Source: an uncultured bacterium | Lineage (GTDB): Bacteria > Vulcanimicrobiota > Xenobia > Xenobiales > Xenobiaceae | Direction of reading: 5' to 3' | DNA length: 34,925 nucleotides | Assembly: GCA_934636825.1 (NCBI GenBank) | Contig: CAKUBG010000027.1 | Span: 1 to 34,925, forward strand | Shown here: positions 31,329 to 34,925 of the stretch, one piece after another | Layout: every line of letters begins with the position of its first letter | Position numbering within the stretch: position 1 is the stretch's first letter | Notes under the pieces: model-generated | The model's database searches: none | What the model was told of the DNA's origin: nothing | Seen by the model: the letters and a program-made list of their open reading frames with translations, nothing else | Position numbers and translations under genes: made by a program

Positions 31329-31832
31329 ATGGCTAGGTCTGCATCTGTTTGGCTAAAATTTAGTACTTGTTTGTGTGCACTTTTTATCTTTTTTACAGGA
31401 GTCGGTTGGTCTTGGGAACTTCCCGGAACTGGTATATCCTTTACGCCTCCTTTCGGTTGGAAAGAATTTCAGCCACCTAGAGCTAATATTGGGTTTATGG
31501 CTCCTGATAATAACTCGGTATCAATTTCAGTTGCTACTCAAATATATGGTGCCGATCCGGATAATAAAACGATTGACGATATTGTTGATATGTCGCTATA
31601 TATGTTTAAAAAACTTCCTGGATTTAAGTTGCTTGGAAAATCAGCTACCCCGGTAAAAAGTTATAGAGCTCGTCGCTTCACTTTTATGACAGATGCTTGC
31701 CAAATTACCGAAATAATGGTCTTTGGAAATGGCAAAATGGTTGTGTTCGCCTATGGTGCAGGTGGTAGCGATTATGATGCTTATATCAGTTATTTTAACC
31801 AAATGGTGCAAAGCTTAACAATAGCTCCTTAG
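31329..31832 (+). CDS. Exported PsbP-like protein, paralogue 2
   Basis: A 167-residue partner of the previous gene with signal peptide (core LKFSTCLCALFIFFTGVGWS). The mature part shares GISFTPPFGWKEF with the PxGW strand, FMAPDNNSVSIS, a KLPGFKLLG stretch corresponding to the partner's THFKLIGET, and the end YISYFNQMVQSLTI. It is a diverged tandem copy. ATG 31329 is chosen because GGGG lies eight bases before it; GTG 31320 is also open. It ends just ahead of a strong terminator, so the pair is probably one transcript. Confidence 0.68.
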   Translation: MARSASVWLKFSTCLCALFIFFTGVGWSWELPGTGISFTPPFGWKEFQPPRANIGFMAPDNNSVSISVATQIYGADPDNKTIDDIVDMSLYMFKKLPGFKLLGKSATPVKSYRARRFTFMTDACQITEIMVFGNGKMVVFAYGAGGSDYDAYISYFNQMVQSLTIAP

Positions 31833-31857
31833 TTAAGTTCCTTTATATAGGTTGACC

Positions 31858-31896
31858 AAAGACTGCATTCGGTTATTGAATGCAGTCTTTTTTTTT
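31858..31896 (+). terminator. Strong intrinsic terminator of PsbP-like pair
   Basis: The 13-bp perfect stem AAAGACTGCATTC/GAATGCAGTCTTT with loop GGTTATT is followed by a run of nine T residues. It separates the PsbP-like pair from clpB. Confidence 0.93.
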
Positions 31897-31945
31897 GTAT
31901 ATGCAAGCTAAAAAAACTATAACGTTTTTATAACGCAGTGCATAT

Positions 31946-31972
31946 TTGATAATAACGTCTGTTGTTTATACT
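31946..31972 (+). promoter_or_regulatory. Candidate clpB promoter
   Basis: TTGATA (31946-31951) and TATACT (31967-31972) are separated by 15 bases, shorter than the ideal 17. No CIRCE element and no recognisable heat-shock sigma-factor promoter is seen here. Confidence 0.3.
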
Positions 31973-32016
31973 AATACTCAAGAAAAGAAGAATTGAAAGG
32001 AGCGAGCGTTGCATTT

Positions 32017-34617
32017 ATGCGTACAGATCGTTTTACTTTGAAAACACAAGAAGCTATCCGCACGGCTACGTCTATCGCCCAAGAGAATGGACAGCAGTCG
32101 CTGGAAACTCCTCATATTTTAATGGCTATGCTCAAGCAACAAGATGACGGCTTGGCTTTGCCAATTTTGCAAAAGCTTGAAGCTCCGGCTGCTCAGATAG
32201 AAAAGGCTGTAGAGACAGCTATAAGTAAGCTTCCTAAAGTTCAGGGAGCCGGAAGCAGCGTTTATATGGGCAAGTCGGTAGAGACCATGCTCGATCAGGC
32301 TTGGAAAGAAGCCGAACGTTTAAAAGATGAATATCTTTCTGTTGAGCATTTGCTTTTGGCTATGGTCAACAATGCTAACGATCCTGCCGGTCGTATTTTG
32401 CGTGAGTTTGGTGTAACTCCCGACCGCTTGCTGCGCGTATTGGTAGAAGTGCGTGGCTCGCAGCGCGTTACTGACGAAAACCCTGAAGCTAAATATCAAG
32501 CTTTGTCTCGTTACGGTCGCGATCTTACTGAGTTGGCCAGGCGTGGCAAGCTCGACCCTGTGATCGGTCGTGATGAAGAAATTCGCCGTTGCATTCAGGT
32601 TTTGTCTCGTCGTACTAAAAACAATCCTGTGCTTATCGGTGAACCTGGCGTAGGTAAGACCGCTATTGTAGAAGGATTAGCTCGTCGTATTGTAGCTGGT
32701 GATGTTCCGGAAAGCTTAAAAGGACGCAAGCTCTTTGCTCTCGACTTAGGCGCTTTAATTGCTGGTGCTAAATACAGAGGCGAATTTGAGGATAGATTCA
32801 AAGCTGTATTGAAAGAGATTACCTCTTCTAATGGCCAGATCATCCTCTTTATCGATGAGCTGCATACTTTGGTAGGCGCTGGCGCCGCTGAAGGCGCAGT
32901 TGATGCCGCTAATATGCTTAAGCCCGCCTTAGCTAGAGGCGAGTTGCGTACTGTCGGTGCTACTACGCTGGACGAGTATCGTAAATATATTGAAAAAGAT
33001 GCTGCTTTAGAGCGTCGATTCCAGCCTGTTTATGTCGGCGAACCTTCTGTGGAAGATGCAATTGCTATTCTGCGTGGTTTGAAAGAAAAGTATGAAGTAC
33101 ACCACGGCGTGCGCATTACCGACTCGGCCATCGTGGCGGCTGTGATTCTTTCCAATCGTTATATCTCCGACCGCTTCTTGCCGGATAAAGCTGTCGACCT
33201 TATCGATGAAGCTGCCTCTAAGTTGCGTATCGAGATCGACTCTATGCCTATGGAAATAGATGAAGTAGAGCGTCGTATTACTCAGTTGGAAATTGAGCGT
33301 CAGGCTTTATCTAAAGAGAAAGACGAAGCTTCTAAGGAGCGCTTAGATAAGCTGGAAGCCGAATTGGCCGAGTGCAAAGAAAAGTCTGCTCATATGAAAG
33401 CTCGCTGGAGCATGGAAAAAGAGCAAATTGAGCAGATCAGTAGCTTGAAAGCCAAGTTGGAGCAAGCTACCAACGATGCCGAATTGGCTGAGCGTCGCGG
33501 TGATTTAGCTAAAGCGGCTGAATTGCGCTACGGTACTACTGCCACTTTGAAGAAGCAAATCGAAGAAGCTACTAAGAAGCTTCAAGAGCTGCAAAAGAAT
33601 GGCAAATACCTCAAGCAGCAAGTTGAAGAAGAAGATGTGGCTTCTATTGTGGCTCGTTGGACTGGTATTCCCGTTACTCGTTTGCTCGAAGGCGAAATTC
33701 AGAAATTGGTCCATATGGAAGATCGTTTGCATGAACGCGTGGTTGGCCAAGATGAAGCTGTGGAAGCTGTCTCCAAAGCGGTGCGTCGTTCTCGAGCTGG
33801 AGTAGCTGATCCCAATCGTCCTGTAGGTGTATTCCTCTTCTTAGGTCCCACTGGTGTTGGTAAAACTGAGTTGGCTCGCGCTTTAGCCGACTTCCTCTTC
33901 GATGACGAGAAAGCTATGGTACGTCTGGATATGTCAGAGTATCAAGAGAAACATACTGTAGCTAGAATGATTGGTGCTCCTCCTGGATACGTTGGTTACG
34001 ACGAGGGTGGTCAGCTTACCGAAGCTGTGCGCAGACGTCCTTATTCAGTAGTGCTCTTCGATGAAATTGAAAAAGCTCACCCAGATGTGTTTAACGTTCT
34101 GCTCCAGGTTATGGATGATGGTCGTTTGACTGATGGTCAGGGACGCACGGTCGATTTCCGCAACACTATTATGGTTATGACTTCCAACGTCGGTTCTCAG
34201 TGGCTGTTGGATGACAAGCTCAGCGATACGGAAATTGATAAACGCATTGACGAAGCTTTGGCCAGCAAGTTCAAACCTGAGTTCTTGAACCGTATTGACG
34301 AAATTATTCACTTCCACAGATTGAATAAGACCGCTCTTAAGGCTATTGTCGATATTCAGTTGGCCAATGTGGGTAAACGTCTGGTCGAAAAGAACATCAC
34401 TTTAGACGTGGAAGACAAAGCCAAAGAGTTCCTTACCAATGTCGGTTGCGACGAAGCTTTCGGCGCTCGTCCGCTCAAGAGAGCTATTCAGCGCTACTTG
34501 CTCGATACGCTTTCGCTGGAAATTTTGGAAGGCAAGATTAAACCCGGTGAAAAAGTTAAAGTCAAAGTCAACGAAGCTGGCGACAGCTTGAACTTTGAGC
34601 CGGAAAAAGTCAGCTAA
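32017..34617 (+). CDS. clpB: ATP-dependent disaggregase ClpB
   Basis: The 866-residue Hsp100 chaperone pulls proteins out of aggregates with DnaK/DnaJ. An N-terminal Clp_N double repeat (about 1-150) opens RTDRFTLKTQEAIRTA. The first AAA+ module has Walker A GEPGVGKT (208-215) and Walker B ILFIDELHTL. The long coiled-coil M-domain (about 400-525) is present, which separates ClpB from ClpA and ClpC. The second AAA+ module has GPTGVGKTEL and VVLFDEIEKAHP, then the sensor and D2 C-terminal region (RPLKRAIQRYLLD). Length matches the family. ATG 32017 is chosen from family alignment; the in-frame TTG at 31993 lies before the AAAGGAG site. It is followed by a terminator. Confidence 0.97.
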   Translation: MRTDRFTLKTQEAIRTATSIAQENGQQSLETPHILMAMLKQQDDGLALPILQKLEAPAAQIEKAVETAISKLPKVQGAGSSVYMGKSVETMLDQAWKEAERLKDEYLSVEHLLLAMVNNANDPAGRILREFGVTPDRLLRVLVEVRGSQRVTDENPEAKYQALSRYGRDLTELARRGKLDPVIGRDEEIRRCIQVLSRRTKNNPVLIGEPGVGKTAIVEGLARRIVAGDVPESLKGRKLFALDLGALIAGAKYRGEFEDRFKAVLKEITSSNGQIILFIDELHTLVGAGAAEGAVDAANMLKPALARGELRTVGATTLDEYRKYIEKDAALERRFQPVYVGEPSVEDAIAILRGLKEKYEVHHGVRITDSAIVAAVILSNRYISDRFLPDKAVDLIDEAASKLRIEIDSMPMEIDEVERRITQLEIERQALSKEKDEASKERLDKLEAELAECKEKSAHMKARWSMEKEQIEQISSLKAKLEQATNDAELAERRGDLAKAAELRYGTTATLKKQIEEATKKLQELQKNGKYLKQQVEEEDVASIVARWTGIPVTRLLEGEIQKLVHMEDRLHERVVGQDEAVEAVSKAVRRSRAGVADPNRPVGVFLFLGPTGVGKTELARALADFLFDDEKAMVRLDMSEYQEKHTVARMIGAPPGYVGYDEGGQLTEAVRRRPYSVVLFDEIEKAHPDVFNVLLQVMDDGRLTDGQGRTVDFRNTIMVMTSNVGSQWLLDDKLSDTEIDKRIDEALASKFKPEFLNRIDEIIHFHRLNKTALKAIVDIQLANVGKRLVEKNITLDVEDKAKEFLTNVGCDEAFGARPLKRAIQRYLLDTLSLEILEGKIKPGEKVKVKVNEAGDSLNFEPEKVS

Positions 34618-34661
34618 AGTGAAGCTGGCGAATCTGAGCCTAGGTAAGTTCAGATAAAATG

Positions 34662-34711
34662 AAAGCTAGGTTGGTTGCTTATTAAAAAAGTAGCCAGCCT
34701 AGCTTTTTTTT
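34662..34711 (+). terminator. Intrinsic terminator of clpB
   Basis: AAAGCTAGG pairs with CCTAGCTTT, continued by TGG/CCA and inner pairs, followed by eight T residues. It lies about 45 bases past the stop. Confidence 0.9.
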
Positions 34712-34860
34712 ATTGCATAGACACCCAATAGATTAGCATGTAAAAAACGCTTCTATTTCACAAGGCGTGAAAGTGTGCTTATTGCTTAAAAAAATGCGAT
34801 AATAAAAAATATTTATTGTTCTTTTAGAATACAGGAAAAAAAGGCATGGGGCTGAATTGT
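34712..34860. other. Non-coding stretch after clpB terminator
   Basis: No gene is seen. An imperfect inverted repeat, AACGCTTCTATTTCAC with GTGAAAGTGTGCTT (about 34746-34780), precedes an AT-rich run. It leads into the terminal repeat array and may be the upstream region of a gene beyond the window. Confidence 0.4.
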
Positions 34861-34925
34861 AGCGCTTGTTTAAGCGCTTGTTTAAGCGCTTGTTTAAGCG
34901 CTTGTTTAAGCGCTTGTTTAAGCGC
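34861..34925. repeat. 12-bp tandem array AGCGCTTGTTTA at the window end
   Basis: Five full units plus AGCGC fill the last 65 bases without a mismatch. Each junction creates the palindrome AAGCGCTT, so copies recur every 12 bases, about one helical turn. The array runs off the window end, so its true length is unknown. This may be a repeat-limited contig end or an operator/iteron array. Confidence 0.95.

Noticed and set aside
31897..32016. CIRCE/HrcA operator before clpB
   Set aside because: No TTAGCACTC-N9-GAGTGCTAA or close variant is present.
34861..34925. CRISPR array
   Set aside because: Units are 12 bp with no unique spacers and no cas genes are in the window.

Overview
The window looks like a chromosomal segment of an uncultured, probably anaerobic and probably diderm bacterium with moderately AT-rich DNA. 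Supporting signs are four radical-SAM proteins (YgiQ type, a B12-binding type and two SPASM types), several Sec or lipoprotein signal peptides, a LolA-like exported protein, an encoded CCA on both tRNAs, and housekeeping genes (pheS, pheT, upp, clpB, a glutaredoxin). I cannot name the phylum from sequence reading alone. I see no integrase, transposase, phage gene or CRISPR array, so this is ordinary chromosome with some lineage-specific loci.

Layout. Positions 1-466 are non-coding, with hairpins and a degenerate direct repeat. A YgiQ-family radical-SAM gene (467-2440, +) converges on a TSCPD-domain gene and a LolA-like exported protein (2456-3428, -). A tight leftward four-gene unit follows (3555-9114, -): a B12-binding radical-SAM protein, a fused GNAT/isoprenylcysteine-methyltransferase-like protein, a flippase-like integral membrane protein and a GT39-like glycosyltransferase. 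Together they look like a membrane-lipid or surface-glycan modification set. A FecR-like single-pass membrane protein (9223-10767, -) is divergent from a second GT39-like membrane protein (11011-12705, +), with an operator-like inverted repeat between them. A small membrane protein follows.

Two identical tRNA-Arg(ACG) genes lie in tandem at 13.3-13.8 kb, each with its own promoter and terminator. Next is a leftward operon (13901-17571, -) of a J-domain/TPR protein and two paralogous radical-SAM/SPASM enzymes, closed by an intrinsic terminator. Between it and the rightward pheS-pheT pair (17923-21377) lies a 351-base gap holding an unlisted 35-codon, cysteine-containing small ORF with a good ribosome binding site. 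That ORF is either a leader for pheST or a candidate peptide substrate for the SPASM enzymes.

From 21.5 to 25.9 kb, two paralogous secreted proteins of unknown function precede a large Pro/Gly-rich membrane protein with 23 QPAPGYG-type heptad repeats, one membrane span and a cysteine-less YHS-like domain. A schlafen/AlbA_2-type ATP-binding regulator (26066-27439, +) is preceded by a 12-bp repeat that, when translated, spells VTEK. A lipoprotein gene (27545-29251, -) is convergent with it. The right end carries a glutaredoxin, upp, two PsbP-like exported paralogues and clpB, most closed by clear hairpin terminators. The window ends inside a 12-bp tandem array built around the palindrome AAGCGCTT.
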